Source: Arthrobacter cheniae
Lineage (GTDB): Bacteria; Actinomycetota; Actinomycetes; Actinomycetales; Micrococcaceae
Reading direction: 5' to 3'
Length of the DNA stretch: 64,000 nt
NCBI RefSeq assembly: GCF_003602275.1
Contig: NZ_QZVT01000001.1
Location: forward strand, 30,567-94,566
Shown: piece after piece, positions 36,192 through 44,359 of the stretch
Layout: each line of letters starts with the position of its first letter
Position numbering within the stretch: position 1 is the stretch's first letter
Translations under genes and position numbers: made by a program
The notes under the pieces: model-generated
The model's input: only the letters and a program-made list of their open reading frames with translations
Told to the model about the DNA's origin: nothing
Databases searched by the model: none

Positions 36192-36992
36192 ATGACCGAG
36201 CACCCCGCACCCGCCGTCGCTCCGCTGCTCATCGCGTGCTCGCACGGCACCGACAACGCGCAGGGACGCCGCGAGATCGACGCCGTCCGGGCAGGCATCT
36301 CGGCCCTGCGACCCGAGATCGATGTCGTCGAGGCCTACGTGGACGTGCAGGAGCCGGATCTCGTGGACGTCATCGCATCGCTCCCGCCGGGCCGCACCGC
36401 CGTGATCGTGCCGCTCCTGCTGTCGGTCGGATACCACGTGAAGGTGGACATCGCGCGGACCGCGGCCAGCAGGCCGGGAACGGTGTCCGCCCTGCCGCTG
36501 GGCCCGGATCCGCGCCTCGCTCAGGTGTTGCAGCAGCGGCTCGTCGAGGCAGGCGTGGCCGACGACGACGCCGTGGTCATCGCCGCGGCCGGATCCTCGG
36601 ACGCCTGTGCGGCGGAAGACGTCGCCGAGGTGCAGGCGGTCCTCGGCGAACTCAGGACGGGCCTGGTGCGCCCGGGCTTCGGTTCGAAGGCGTCCCCCTC
36701 GGTGCCGGAGGCGGTGGCCGCCTACCGTTCCGGTGACCGGCAGCCCAGCGTCGCGCTGGCGTCCTACCTGCTCGCGCCAGGCTACTTCCATGACCAGCTC
36801 GGAAAGGCCGGGGCCGACGTCGTCAGCGCTCCCCTGCTGCCGAATCCCGTGATCGCGGAGATTGCGCTGTCGAGGTACGACGACGCCGTCGCACGCGCAC
36901 AGGGTTCATCGCTGGACGCTGCGCCGTGCCCGAGGCCGTGCAGGGCGCTCGTCTCGACCTGTGTCCGCAGCGGCTCGGCGCAGACCGTCTGA
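36192..36992 (+). CDS. sirohydrochlorin chelatase (CbiX/SirB family)
   Basis: Two-lobed class II chelatase of 266 aa that inserts Fe2+ into sirohydrochlorin to give siroheme. The first lobe starts LLIACSHGTDNAQG with the metal-binding His, and YVDVQEPD and VPLLLSVGYHVKVDI are typical; the second lobe shows YLLAPGYFHDQL. The last 30 residues are Cys/Ser-rich and look like an extension. With CobA it supplies siroheme for NirB. The ATG follows TTAGAT by 7 nt, so it is probably leaderless. Confidence 0.9.
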   Translation: MTEHPAPAVAPLLIACSHGTDNAQGRREIDAVRAGISALRPEIDVVEAYVDVQEPDLVDVIASLPPGRTAVIVPLLLSVGYHVKVDIARTAASRPGTVSALPLGPDPRLAQVLQQRLVEAGVADDDAVVIAAAGSSDACAAEDVAEVQAVLGELRTGLVRPGFGSKASPSVPEAVAAYRSGDRQPSVALASYLLAPGYFHDQLGKAGADVVSAPLLPNPVIAEIALSRYDDAVARAQGSSLDAAPCPRPCRALVSTCVRSGSAQTV

Positions 36993-37088
36993 AGCGGCGC
37001 TGCCTCTTACCTTCTGAAGGAGCTCTGACTCACCTTTTGAAGCGGCGCTTGCTCTCACCTTCTAGAGGGGCGCTGGCTCTCACCGGAG
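36991..37088. repeat. four degenerate ~25-bp tandem repeats
   Basis: Copies start at 36991, 37016, 37039 and 37064 and share the frame GAAGCGGCGCT...CTCACCTTCT (23-25 bp). They begin inside the chelatase stop codon and fill the gap to the convergent DinB-family gene. Confidence 0.7.
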
Positions 37089-37096
37089 ACGCGGAC

Positions 37097-37714
37097 TCAG
37101 CCCGGATGGCCTGATGCAACGCGTGCCCCGGCCTCGACGCGCTGGGCGTGGGCGGCACGGCCCTCGGCGTCCGCCGCCCCGAGATTCGGATCGTCCGCTC
37201 CCCTGCCGAGGGACCCGTCGATGAGCTCCCGCAGGATGTCCGCGTGACCCGCGTGCTGGGCCGTCTCGGAGATCATGTGCACCAGGATCTGCTGGAGGGT
37301 CACGGAACGCCGTTCCTCCGGCCACCAGGGCACGGCTCCGGGTGCGTCCAGCGGAAGGGCCTCGATGGTGGCGTCGCTGTGTTCTGCCGAGAAGGCGTGC
37401 AGTTCCAGGATGCTCTCGCGCGACTCTTCGGGAGTTGCCCACATATCCGCTTCCGGTCGGGCCCCATCGGCCATCCATGGCAGCACACGGCCGCTCGGCC
37501 GCCCGAACACCTCACCGAAGTACTCGAGCTCCACCGACGCGACGTGCTTGACCAGTCCCAGCAGATTGGTGCCGGACGGCACGAGCGGCCGCCGTATGTC
37601 GTACTCTCCGAGCCCGTCCAGCTTCCCGAGGAGGTCCCCGCGCCGTCGTTGGAGATAGAGCAGCAGGGTGTCCTTCTGGTGGTCCCGGTATCCCGCGACG
37701 GTGCTGGTGTCCAT
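37097..37714 (-). CDS. DinB-family (DUF664) protein
   Basis: A 205 aa member of the DinB/YfiT four-helix metalloprotein family, many of which are thiol-dependent (mycothiol) transferases in actinobacteria. The three expected His ligands fit VKHVASVE, a central position, and ETAQHAGHADILRE; the last motif is the family hallmark. The ATG follows TAGAGT by 6 nt on the minus strand, so it is probably leaderless. It lies 44 nt beyond glmM. The actual reaction is unknown. Confidence 0.85.
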   Translation of the reverse strand: MDTSTVAGYRDHQKDTLLLYLQRRRGDLLGKLDGLGEYDIRRPLVPSGTNLLGLVKHVASVELEYFGEVFGRPSGRVLPWMADGARPEADMWATPEESRESILELHAFSAEHSDATIEALPLDAPGAVPWWPEERRSVTLQQILVHMISETAQHAGHADILRELIDGSLGRGADDPNLGAADAEGRAAHAQRVEAGARVASGHPG

Positions 37715-37720
37715 CCGGGC

Positions 37721-37726
37721 ACTCTA
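37721..37726 (-). promoter_or_regulatory. leaderless -10 box of the DinB-family gene
   Basis: On the minus strand TAGAGT ends 6 nt before the ATG at 37714. Confidence 0.4.
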
Positions 37727-37758
37727 GGCCACGGGTCTGGACGGGTGGAAGGACGGAG

Positions 37759-39117
37759 CTAGGCGACCGGCTCGAGGGAGAGGCGTTCCTGCACCGTCGC
37801 CGCGAGCTCCTCGGCAATGCGCTGCGCGGTGCTGGTGTCAGCCGCCTCGACCATCACGCGGACAACAGGCTCGGTGCCGGAGGGCCGCAACAGGACACGC
37901 CCGGTCTCGCCCAGCAGGACCTCGGCCTCGCGGACGGCATGCTGCACGCCCTCGTCGGAATCGGCCGCTGTGCGGTCCACATCCCGAACGTTGATGAGGA
38001 CCTGCGGGAGCTTCGTCATGACGGCGGCGAGTTCCTTGAGGGTCTTGCCTGTTCCGGCCATGCGCGCCGCGAGCTGCAGGCCGGTGAGGACTCCGTCGCC
38101 CGTGGTCGCGAATTCGGCGAAAATGACGTGGCCGGACTGCTCGCCACCCAGGCTGAAGTCGCCGTCGCGCATCCCCTCGAGGACGTAGCGGTCGCCGACG
38201 CCCGTCTCCTTGATGGTGATGCCGGCCTGGCGGAGCGCGATCTTCAGGCCCAGGTTGCTCATGACCGTGGCCACGAGCGTGTCGTCCTTCAGCTTCCCGG
38301 CGTCCTTCATGGCGAGGGCCATGACGGCCATGATCTGGTCGCCGTCCACGATGGTGCCCTCGTGGTCGACGGCGAGGCAGCGGTCGGCGTCGCCGTCGTG
38401 CGCGATGCCCAGGTCGGCGCCGTGCTCGAGGACGGCGGACTGGAGCTTCCCGAGGTGGGTGGAGCCGTACCCCTCGTTGATGTTGACGCCGTCGGGGTTC
38501 GCACCGATGACCACGATGTCCGCGCCGGCGTTCCTGAAGACCTCGGGCGAGCAACCGCTGGCGGCGCCGTGCGCGCAGTCGAGGACGACTTTCAGTCCGT
38601 CGAGGCGGTGCGGAAGGGTCTGGAGCAGGTGGATCACGTAGCGGTCCTCGGCGTCGGCGAACCGCTGGATGCGTCCGACGTCGCCGGCCACGGGCCGGAC
38701 GCGCTCGCTGGCCATCTCGGCCTCGATGGCGTCTTCGAGGGCGTCGCTGAGTTTCTTGCCGCCACGGGCGAGGAACTTGATGCCGTTGTCCGGGGCGGGG
38801 TTGTGCGAGGCGGAGATCATGACGCCGAAATCGGCCTTGAGGTCTGCGACGAGGAACGCGGCGGCCGGTGTCGGCAGGACGCCTGCGTCGTAGACGTCGA
38901 CGCCGGAGCTGGCGAGGCCCGCCTCGACGGCGGCAGCGATGAACTCGCCGCTGATGCGGGGGTCACGGGCAATCACTGCGGTCGGCCGGCGTCCACCGTC
39001 CACGGCGTTGTGCCCGAGGACGACGGCGGCGGCCTGCGCCAGGTGCAGGGATAGTTCAGCCGTGATCAGGCCATTGGCCAGACCGCGCACACCATCGGTG
39101 CCGAATAATTTGCTCAT
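37759..39117 (-). CDS. glmM: phosphoglucosamine mutase
   Basis: Converts glucosamine-6-phosphate to glucosamine-1-phosphate for peptidoglycan precursors; 452 aa. It starts FGTDGVRG, with the phosphoserine loop [14 protein letters not shown], the metal loop [11 protein letters not shown], and the sugar- and phosphate-binding [10 protein letters not shown] and [16 protein letters not shown] lies 10 nt before the ATG. It is downstream of rplM-rpsI, separated by a strong terminator, and probably has its own promoter. Confidence 0.96.
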   Translation of the reverse strand: MSKLFGTDGVRGLANGLITAELSLHLAQAAAVVLGHNAVDGGRRPTAVIARDPRISGEFIAAAVEAGLASSGVDVYDAGVLPTPAAAFLVADLKADFGVMISASHNPAPDNGIKFLARGGKKLSDALEDAIEAEMASERVRPVAGDVGRIQRFADAEDRYVIHLLQTLPHRLDGLKVVLDCAHGAASGCSPEVFRNAGADIVVIGANPDGVNINEGYGSTHLGKLQSAVLEHGADLGIAHDGDADRCLAVDHEGTIVDGDQIMAVMALAMKDAGKLKDDTLVATVMSNLGLKIALRQAGITIKETGVGDRYVLEGMRDGDFSLGGEQSGHVIFAEFATTGDGVLTGLQLAARMAGTGKTLKELAAVMTKLPQVLINVRDVDRTAADSDEGVQHAVREAEVLLGETGRVLLRPSGTEPVVRVMVEAADTSTAQRIAEELAATVQERLSLEPVA

Positions 39118-39179
39118 CGTTGATCATCCTAAGTGAAGAACACGAGACCGCTCAGTGGGTCCTCAACAGGTTAAAGCAC

Positions 39180-39210
39180 GATGCCCGTCCGGAGAGCCCG
39201 GACGGGCATC
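39180..39210 (-). terminator. terminator of rplM-rpsI
   Basis: GATGCCCGTCCGG (39180-39192) and CCGGACGGGCATC (39198-39210) form a perfect 13-bp stem with a 5-nt loop, 25 nt after the rpsI stop. A short T-rich stretch (GTGCTTTAA) follows on the minus strand. Confidence 0.8.
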
Positions 39211-39235
39211 GATGCCTTGCCAATGGTAGGCAGGA

Positions 39236-39733
39236 TTAGCGCTTGGAGTACTGAGGTGCCTTGCGAGCCTTCTTGAGACCAGCCTTCTTACGCTCGATGA
39301 CGCGGGCGTCACGAGTCAGGAAGCCTGCCTTCTTGAGGGCGGGGCGGTTGTTCTCGCGGTCGATCTCGTTCAGCGTGCGTGCCACACCGAGGCGAAGGGC
39401 ACCGGCCTGGCCGGACGCTCCACCACCATGGATACGGGCGATGACGTCGTACGCGCCGTCGAGCTCGAGGAGCTTGAAGGGGTCGTTGACTTCCTGCTGG
39501 TGCAGCTTGTTCGGGAAGTAGTCGGCGAGCTCGCGCCCGTTGACGATCCACTTGCCGGTGCCGGGGACGAGGCGCACGCGGGCGACTGCTTCCTTACGGC
39601 GTCCAACGGCTCCGCCGCCGACGGTGAGCGCGGGGCGCTCCTTGACGGCGGTCTCGCTGCCTTCGGTGGACTCTGAGGTGTAGCTCGTAAGCTCCTCAGT
39701 CGGTTCATTCAGCTCTTCAGTGTTCTGAGCCAC
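39236..39733 (-). CDS. rpsI: ribosomal protein S9 (uS9)
   Basis: Small-subunit protein whose C-terminal tail reaches the P-site tRNA; 165 aa. The core runs from [12 protein letters not shown] to the standard end KAPQYSKR. The first 35 residues are an acidic Glu/Thr/Ser-rich extension common in actinobacterial S9. It lies 40 nt after rplM in the usual rplM-rpsI pair. Confidence 0.97.
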   Translation of the reverse strand: MAQNTEELNEPTEELTSYTSESTEGSETAVKERPALTVGGGAVGRRKEAVARVRLVPGTGKWIVNGRELADYFPNKLHQQEVNDPFKLLELDGAYDVIARIHGGGASGQAGALRLGVARTLNEIDRENNRPALKKAGFLTRDARVIERKKAGLKKARKAPQYSKR

Positions 39734-39773
39734 GGTTCTCCTTGAAGTGATTTCTTAGTGTTGGTGGCCAGGA

Positions 39774-40217
39774 CTACTGGGCGACCTGGGTGATTTCGTA
39801 AGTCGAGGGCTGCTGCGCTGCGTGGGGGTGCTCCGCGCCGCGGTAGACCTTGAGCTTGTTGATCTGCTGAGCGGCCAGCGAGTTCTTCGGAAGCATGCCG
39901 CGGATAGCCTTCTCCACTGCGCGCTCCGGGTTCTTCTCCAGGAGTTCCGCGTAAGTGGTGGACTTCAGACCGCCCGGGAAACCCGAGTGGCGGTAGGCCC
40001 GCTTCTGCTCGAGCTTGGCACCGGTGAGGGCTACCTTGTCAGCATTGATGATGATGACGAAGTCGCCCATGTCCATGTGGGGGGCGAAGGTCGCCTTGTG
40101 CTTTCCGCGGAGCAGGATTGCGGTCTGGCTGGCAAGGCGGCCGAGGACAACGTCAGTTGCATCGATAACGTGCCACTGGCGGGTGATGTCGCCTGGCTTC
40201 GGGGTGTACGTACGCAC
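39774..40217 (-). CDS. rplM: ribosomal protein L13 (uL13)
   Basis: Early-assembling large-subunit protein, 147 aa, with [16 protein letters not shown] and [13 protein letters not shown]. The GTG at 40217 is preferred: GAAGG lies 8 nt upstream and it gives the family start [10 protein letters not shown]. An ATG at 40259 in frame would add 14 unrelated residues. Confidence 0.96.
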   Translation of the reverse strand: MRTYTPKPGDITRQWHVIDATDVVLGRLASQTAILLRGKHKATFAPHMDMGDFVIIINADKVALTGAKLEQKRAYRHSGFPGGLKSTTYAELLEKNPERAVEKAIRGMLPKNSLAAQQINKLKVYRGAEHPHAAQQPSTYEITQVAQ

Positions 40218-40283
40218 GGTTATGGCCTTCGTTTCTATTTCGGTGTCGCCCACATCCACGGAGTGCTCCGTGCCCGCGGGCTC

Positions 40284-40312
40284 AGCTTATTCATGCGTTA
40301 CCGGAACTTCAG
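40284..40312 (-). promoter_or_regulatory. candidate rplM promoter
   Basis: On the minus strand CTGAAG (40312-40307), a 17-bp spacer and TAAGCT (40289-40284), giving a leader of about 60 nt. Confidence 0.35.
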
Positions 40313-40602
40313 GTGAGGGCTGAAATACGACCAGTTATCCCGTAAATCTCGGCTCCGCCCCCGGGCCAGGTGGTTCTGCAACTGAACCGCTCCGGAGGGC
40401 GCAGACGTATCGAGTTGGGATACGCACAACGACTACCAAGGTTAGCCTGCTGCCGCACTCCAGGTCAAAATGAGGCGAGCGTGCGCCTTCACTCGGACGG
40501 GACTCCGGCGCCACGATCGCCGTCGACACCGGCGCTTCCTCAGGTTTTCCGCAGGATCATCGAACCGGCCTGAGCCTTGCCGCAGGATCAGTTCAAATTG
40601 TG

Positions 40603-40630
40603 CTGACAGGAGCTCGCGGAGCAGTAACTT
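40603..40630 (+). promoter_or_regulatory. flp promoter
   Basis: CTGACA (40603-40608), a 16-bp spacer and TAACTT (40625-40630), about 50 nt before the pilin ATG. Confidence 0.45.
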
Positions 40631-40682
40631 CTGGATAGAGCTGGCGCTGGGCCAGCCGCTCTCACTCTCACAGGAGTCTCAT

Positions 40683-40898
40683 ATGCTCGCTCATCTCGCA
40701 GCTAGCCTGCACACCCTCGGTTTCACCGTCCAGACCCGTCTTCGCCGTGAAGAGACGGGCGCAACCGCCGTGGAGTACGGCATCATGGTCGCGCTCATCG
40801 CCGTCGTCGTCATCGCTGCGGTCACTCTCATCGGCACGAATCTCGATACGGTGTTCGACAAGATCGGCGCAAAACTGACAGTACCTGCCGGCACCTAG
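40683..40898 (+). CDS. flp: Flp/Fap-type pilin
   Basis: Major pilin precursor of the Tad system, 71 aa. A leader with a basic stretch (TRLRREETG) is followed by the processing motif G/ATAVEYGIM with the Glu-Tyr pair of Flp pilins, then a single hydrophobic helix (about 33-52) and a short tail. The A24 peptidase at 50847 should cut it after the Gly. CAGGAG lies before the ATG. It is first in the locus, with its own promoter upstream and a hairpin behind it. Confidence 0.92.
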   Translation: MLAHLAASLHTLGFTVQTRLRREETGATAVEYGIMVALIAVVVIAAVTLIGTNLDTVFDKIGAKLTVPAGT

Positions 40899-40923
40899 GA
40901 ACCTGGCTTCGAACGATCCGATC

Positions 40924-40950
40924 GGTGGTGGGAGTCAAGTTCCCACCACC
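40924..40950 (+). terminator. intercistronic hairpin between flp and tadE
   Basis: GGTGGTGGGA (40924-40933) and TCCCACCACC (40941-40950) form a perfect 10-bp stem with a 7-nt loop, 25 nt after the flp stop. No T-run follows, so partial termination or mRNA 3'-end protection is likely. Confidence 0.6.
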
Positions 40951-40990
40951 GTCTCACCGCTCATGGCTGCGCCAACCGAAAGGCAAAAAA

Positions 40991-41377
40991 ATGCGGCGAC
41001 ACTGTGAGCGTGGCGCGGCCGCTGTGGAGATGGCACTCGTTCTGCCAGTCCTCATCCTCTTGGTTCTGGGCATCACGGAGTTCGGCCGTGCTTACAACGC
41101 TCAAGTGACTCTCACCAATGCCGCGCGAGAAGGCGTGCGCGTTATGGCTATCAGTAAAGATCCTGCCCTGGCTAAGGCAAGGGCCGTAAGCGCTTCCTCA
41201 ACACTCCACCCGCCACTTCCATTGGGCAACGTTTCCGCAAGCGCTTGCAGCGCTGCTGCCGCCACATCTTTGCCACCTCAAACCACGGTAACAATCACTT
41301 ACCAGCTGTCCACCCTTACAGGGATAGCGGGTCCCTTCACTCTGAAAGCTACGGGTGTCATGACATGCGGCGGTTGA
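40991..41377 (+). CDS. tadE: TadE-family pilus assembly protein
   Basis: Pseudopilin-like minor subunit, 128 aa. The N-terminus ERGAAAVEMALVLPVLILLVLG is the TadE signature: a short basic leader, Glu, and one hydrophobic segment. A small extracytoplasmic domain with two Cys residues follows. AAAGG lies before the ATG at 40991; a longer frame from 40925 has no ribosome binding site and would start in the hairpin. The gene overlaps tadG by 13 bp. Codons look less GC-rich than in cpaE-tadC. Confidence 0.9.
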   Translation: MRRHCERGAAAVEMALVLPVLILLVLGITEFGRAYNAQVTLTNAAREGVRVMAISKDPALAKARAVSASSTLHPPLPLGNVSASACSAAAATSLPPQTTVTITYQLSTLTGIAGPFTLKATGVMTCGG

Positions 41378-42399
41378 TTCGGGACACAGGACGTTCCTCT
41401 GACGAGAGCGGTGCGATTAGTGTCTTGGTCGCCTTGGTCATGGTCGTCCTGCTCGGATTCGCGGCACTTGCCGTCGACGTGGGAATGCTTTATTCCGAGA
41501 AGGCGCAGCTCCAAAACGGTGCTGACGCGGCTGCGCTGGGAATTGCCCAGAGTTGCGCCGCGACACCTGTAGACCCTCTTCTCTGCTCCAGTTCCTCTGC
41601 CGTAGCAACGGAACTCACCAACGGGAATTCCCTCGATGGCCTCAGCGCCGTCCAGTCTGTTGCTCTGTCTGCAAACCGCGTCGCCGTGACCACGGCAGCC
41701 AAGGAGGCAGGCCGGTCGGACAACCGCGTGACCCTCTTCTTCGCCCAAGCTCTTGGAATTTCCTCCGCCGAGGTTGGTGCTCGCGCCAGTGCGGCGTGGG
41801 GTAGCCCTACCTCCGGCCCGGCTCCCTTCCCTGTCGTCTTCTCCGAATGCGAACTTCTGGATGGGCCGGGCCTTCAGTTGATCCAGTTTCGGCTGAAGGA
41901 CGATACTGCTTCGGGATGCGCAGGCGGCCCCCCGGGCGGTTTCAGCAACCTCGATCAGGTACCCGGAAAATGTGAAGCCCTGGTCGATATCAACAACGCG
42001 GCGTCGGGCAGTTCCACCGGTAACGGAATCCCCGCCAACTGTTCGCCCTTGCTGACCACGTGGCGCGATCAGATCATCGCGGGCACCCCTCCTGTGGGGC
42101 TCTTTCCGATTTACGAGACCATCACCGACAGCGGAACGAACGCCATCTACAGTCTGACCGGATTCGCTGCCTTCGAGGTCCACGGCTGGAAGCTCAAGCA
42201 AACAGGTAATCCAGCCTTCCCCGAGGCCTTTCGGCATGAATACCACTCGGGCGCGAAGTGTTCAACAACCCAGTGCATCGGCATCATTGGAAAATTCGTC
42301 AAGATGGTATCTCTTGCCGACGCCTACACCCTCGGCCCGTACGACCCCTCAATGGGCACCGCCGTCGTAAAACTCACCCTTGAGGAAGCAACACCATGA
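41365..42399 (+). CDS. tadG: TadG-like pilus assembly protein
   Basis: A 344 aa protein with the TadG-type N-terminus (DESGAISVLVALVMVVLLGFAAL is the leader and membrane segment, about 13-36), then AVDVGMLYSEKAQLQNGADAAALG. The rest is an extracytoplasmic domain with several Cys residues, probably disulfide-bonded. It starts inside tadE and overlaps cpaB by 4 nt. Like tadE it seems less GC-rich than the assembly genes that follow, which suits a fast-changing surface-exposed subunit. Confidence 0.85.
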   Translation: MRRLIRDTGRSSDESGAISVLVALVMVVLLGFAALAVDVGMLYSEKAQLQNGADAAALGIAQSCAATPVDPLLCSSSSAVATELTNGNSLDGLSAVQSVALSANRVAVTTAAKEAGRSDNRVTLFFAQALGISSAEVGARASAAWGSPTSGPAPFPVVFSECELLDGPGLQLIQFRLKDDTASGCAGGPPGGFSNLDQVPGKCEALVDINNAASGSSTGNGIPANCSPLLTTWRDQIIAGTPPVGLFPIYETITDSGTNAIYSLTGFAAFEVHGWKLKQTGNPAFPEAFRHEYHSGAKCSTTQCIGIIGKFVKMVSLADAYTLGPYDPSMGTAVVKLTLEEATP

Positions 42400-43166
42400 A
42401 ATCCCGCCTCATTGCCGGCGTCGCAGCCGTCGTCCTCGCGCTCGTTGGAGCCATGCTGGTCTTCGGGTATGCGCAGGCTGCGGACACCAGAGCTGTGCAG
42501 GGTCTCGACCCTGTTGCAGCGCTCGTGGTTCAGGAGGAGGTACCTGCCGGCACGACGGTCGAGGAACTGACGCCGTTCCTGGAAACCAAGCTGCTGCCCT
42601 CGAACGCGGTAGCTGAAGGCGCGGTCAAGGACCTCAGCTCATCGGGAGGTCTGGTCACCGACGTCGATCTCCTGCCGGGTGAACAGCTACTTGCCGAGCG
42701 CCTTGTGGACCCTGCCACTACATCTGCTGCAGCCGCAGTTGACGTACCACCTGGTCTTCAGGAGATCTCCTTCTCCCTCGAGCCACAGCGGGTAGTAGGA
42801 GGCAAAATCGCGCCGGGAGATTCCATCGGGATATTCGTTTCGATGACAGAAGGCGGACTCGAAGACGCTCCAGAGGAGAGAACCACGCAGTTGGTGCTTC
42901 ACCAGATCCTCGTGACGTCGGTACAGCGAGCACCCCTCGACGTTGCGGCGGCTGACCCGGCCGCGGATCCTGCGGAGGCAGCCCGCGCCGAAGCCGAAGC
43001 CCTCCCTACCGGATCTCTGATGCTGACGGTTGCGGTGGATGACGTTCAAGCAACGAAAATCGCATTCGGCAGCGAGTTCGGGACCCTGTGGCTGAGCAAG
43101 GAACCGCTTGATGCAACTCGGAGCGTTCCCCCGATCACCCTTCAAGACAAGGACCTCTACCGATGA
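42396..43166 (+). CDS. cpaB: Flp pilus assembly protein CpaB (RcpC)
   Basis: A 256 aa protein with an N-terminal membrane anchor (about 5-27) and a SAF domain (about 40-110; VVQEEVPAGTTVEEL, LLPGEQLLAERL), followed by the RcpC/CpaB domain (VPPGLQEISFSLEPQRVVGGKIAPGD is the conserved stretch, here described by its ends). SAF domains are thought to bind cell-wall carbohydrate. ATGA overlaps link it to tadG upstream and cpaE downstream. Confidence 0.88.
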   Translation: MKSRLIAGVAAVVLALVGAMLVFGYAQAADTRAVQGLDPVAALVVQEEVPAGTTVEELTPFLETKLLPSNAVAEGAVKDLSSSGGLVTDVDLLPGEQLLAERLVDPATTSAAAAVDVPPGLQEISFSLEPQRVVGGKIAPGDSIGIFVSMTEGGLEDAPEERTTQLVLHQILVTSVQRAPLDVAAADPAADPAEAARAEAEALPTGSLMLTVAVDDVQATKIAFGSEFGTLWLSKEPLDATRSVPPITLQDKDLYR

Positions 43167-44359
43167 GCAGATTCGTCCTGATCACGCCGGGCTCCGAGTT
43201 CGAACAGAAGGTCCGGCGCGCGGTCGCCGGCGGCATGCACGGCGAGGTGAAGAGCCTGCCGGCGAGCGTCCTGACCAGCGAAGCCCATGAAATCCTCCAA
43301 CAGCTCTCCCCCGAGCGGCCCGAGGTCCTCATCTTCGGCCCGGGCCTGCCCGTCGAAGACGCACTCCGCCTCGCCACCGTGTTCGACGTGCAGTTCCCCG
43401 AAGTCAGCCTGATCCTCGTCCACGACAGCCAGCCCGACGTCGTCCTGCAGGCCATGCGCGCCGGCGTCCGGGACGTGCTCAGCCCCCTCGCCGACGTCGC
43501 CAGCATCCGCACCCAACTCGAACACGCGTGCCAGGCCTTCGCGAGCCGGCGCCGCAGCGACTTCGGCCAGCACCAGGGCCAGCAGGAGAACGGCCTCGTG
43601 ATCGGGGTGCTCTCCCCCAAGGGCGGTGTGGGCAAGACGACCATCGCCACCAACGTAGCGGTGGGCCTCGGCAAGCTGGCTCCCATGAGCGTGGTTATCG
43701 TGGACCTCGACCTGCAGTTCGGTGACGTGGCCACCGGCCTCTACCTCAACCCCGAATATTCGGTGCTCGACGCCGTCTCCGGGTCCGCGACACAAGACTC
43801 CATGGTCCTCAAGGCGTTCCTCACCGTCCACCCTTCCGGGATCTATGCTCTCTGCGCTCCCCGGAATCCAGCCGACGCCGACCGCATCAGCACCGAGCAG
43901 ATCACGCAACTGCTGCAGCAGCTCGCCGCCGAATTCCGTTACGTGGTGGTGGACACCGGACCCGGCCTGAGCGAACACAGCCTCGCGGCTCTCGAACAGT
44001 GTACCGACGCCATCTGGGTCACCGGGATGGACGTGCCTAGTGTCCGTGGACTGCGGACAGGCCTGGACCTCCTCGGCCGGCTCAACCTGCTTCCCGAGTC
44101 CCGCCACGTGGTGCTCAACTTCGCCGACTCGAAGACCGGTCTGTCGGTCCAGGACGTCGAAGCAACCCTCGGAGCCCCCGTCGACATCTCCATCCCACGC
44201 TCGCGCGCCCTCTCCCTGGCGACGAACCGCGGTGTCCCCCTCCTGCAGGAGAACGTCCGGGACCCGGCCACCAAGAACCTCCGCAGCCTCGTCCAGCGCT
44301 TCGATCACCAGTGGCGCGCGAAGTCGCAGCGCAAAATGCACCGCAGGGTGGTCATCTGA
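43163..44359 (+). CDS. cpaE: Flp pilus localisation ATPase CpaE/TadZ
   Basis: MinD/ParA-like ATPase of 398 aa that positions the Tad machine at the membrane. Residues 1-130 form an atypical receiver domain (LILVHDSQPDVVLQAMRAGVRDVL). The ATPase has a deviant Walker A SPKGGVGKTT (about 152-161) and a Walker A' region VVIVDLDLQFGD. It overlaps cpaB by 4 nt and cpaF by 1 nt (TGATG). Confidence 0.92.
   Translation: MSRFVLITPGSEFEQKVRRAVAGGMHGEVKSLPASVLTSEAHEILQQLSPERPEVLIFGPGLPVEDALRLATVFDVQFPEVSLILVHDSQPDVVLQAMRAGVRDVLSPLADVASIRTQLEHACQAFASRRRSDFGQHQGQQENGLVIGVLSPKGGVGKTTIATNVAVGLGKLAPMSVVIVDLDLQFGDVATGLYLNPEYSVLDAVSGSATQDSMVLKAFLTVHPSGIYALCAPRNPADADRISTEQITQLLQQLAAEFRYVVVDTGPGLSEHSLAALEQCTDAIWVTGMDVPSVRGLRTGLDLLGRLNLLPESRHVVLNFADSKTGLSVQDVEATLGAPVDISIPRSRALSLATNRGVPLLQENVRDPATKNLRSLVQRFDHQWRAKSQRKMHRRVVI

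Larger units (their letters stand above)
40218..40682. other. 465-bp divergent control region of rplM and the pilus locus
   Basis: No gene is seen. It carries a candidate rplM promoter on the minus strand (40284-40312) and the flp promoter on the plus strand (40603-40630). The middle part, about 40330-40600, shows nothing recognisable and could hold operators for pilus control. Confidence 0.5.

Noticed and set aside
21345-37088. Tandem repeats considered as a CRISPR array
   Set aside because: The repeats at 21345, 30600 and 36991 are contiguous, without unique spacers, and no cas gene is present.
40438-40448. DtxR/IdeR-like iron box (AAGGTTAGCCT) before flp
   Set aside because: Only one half of the 19-bp palindrome fits; the other half does not match.
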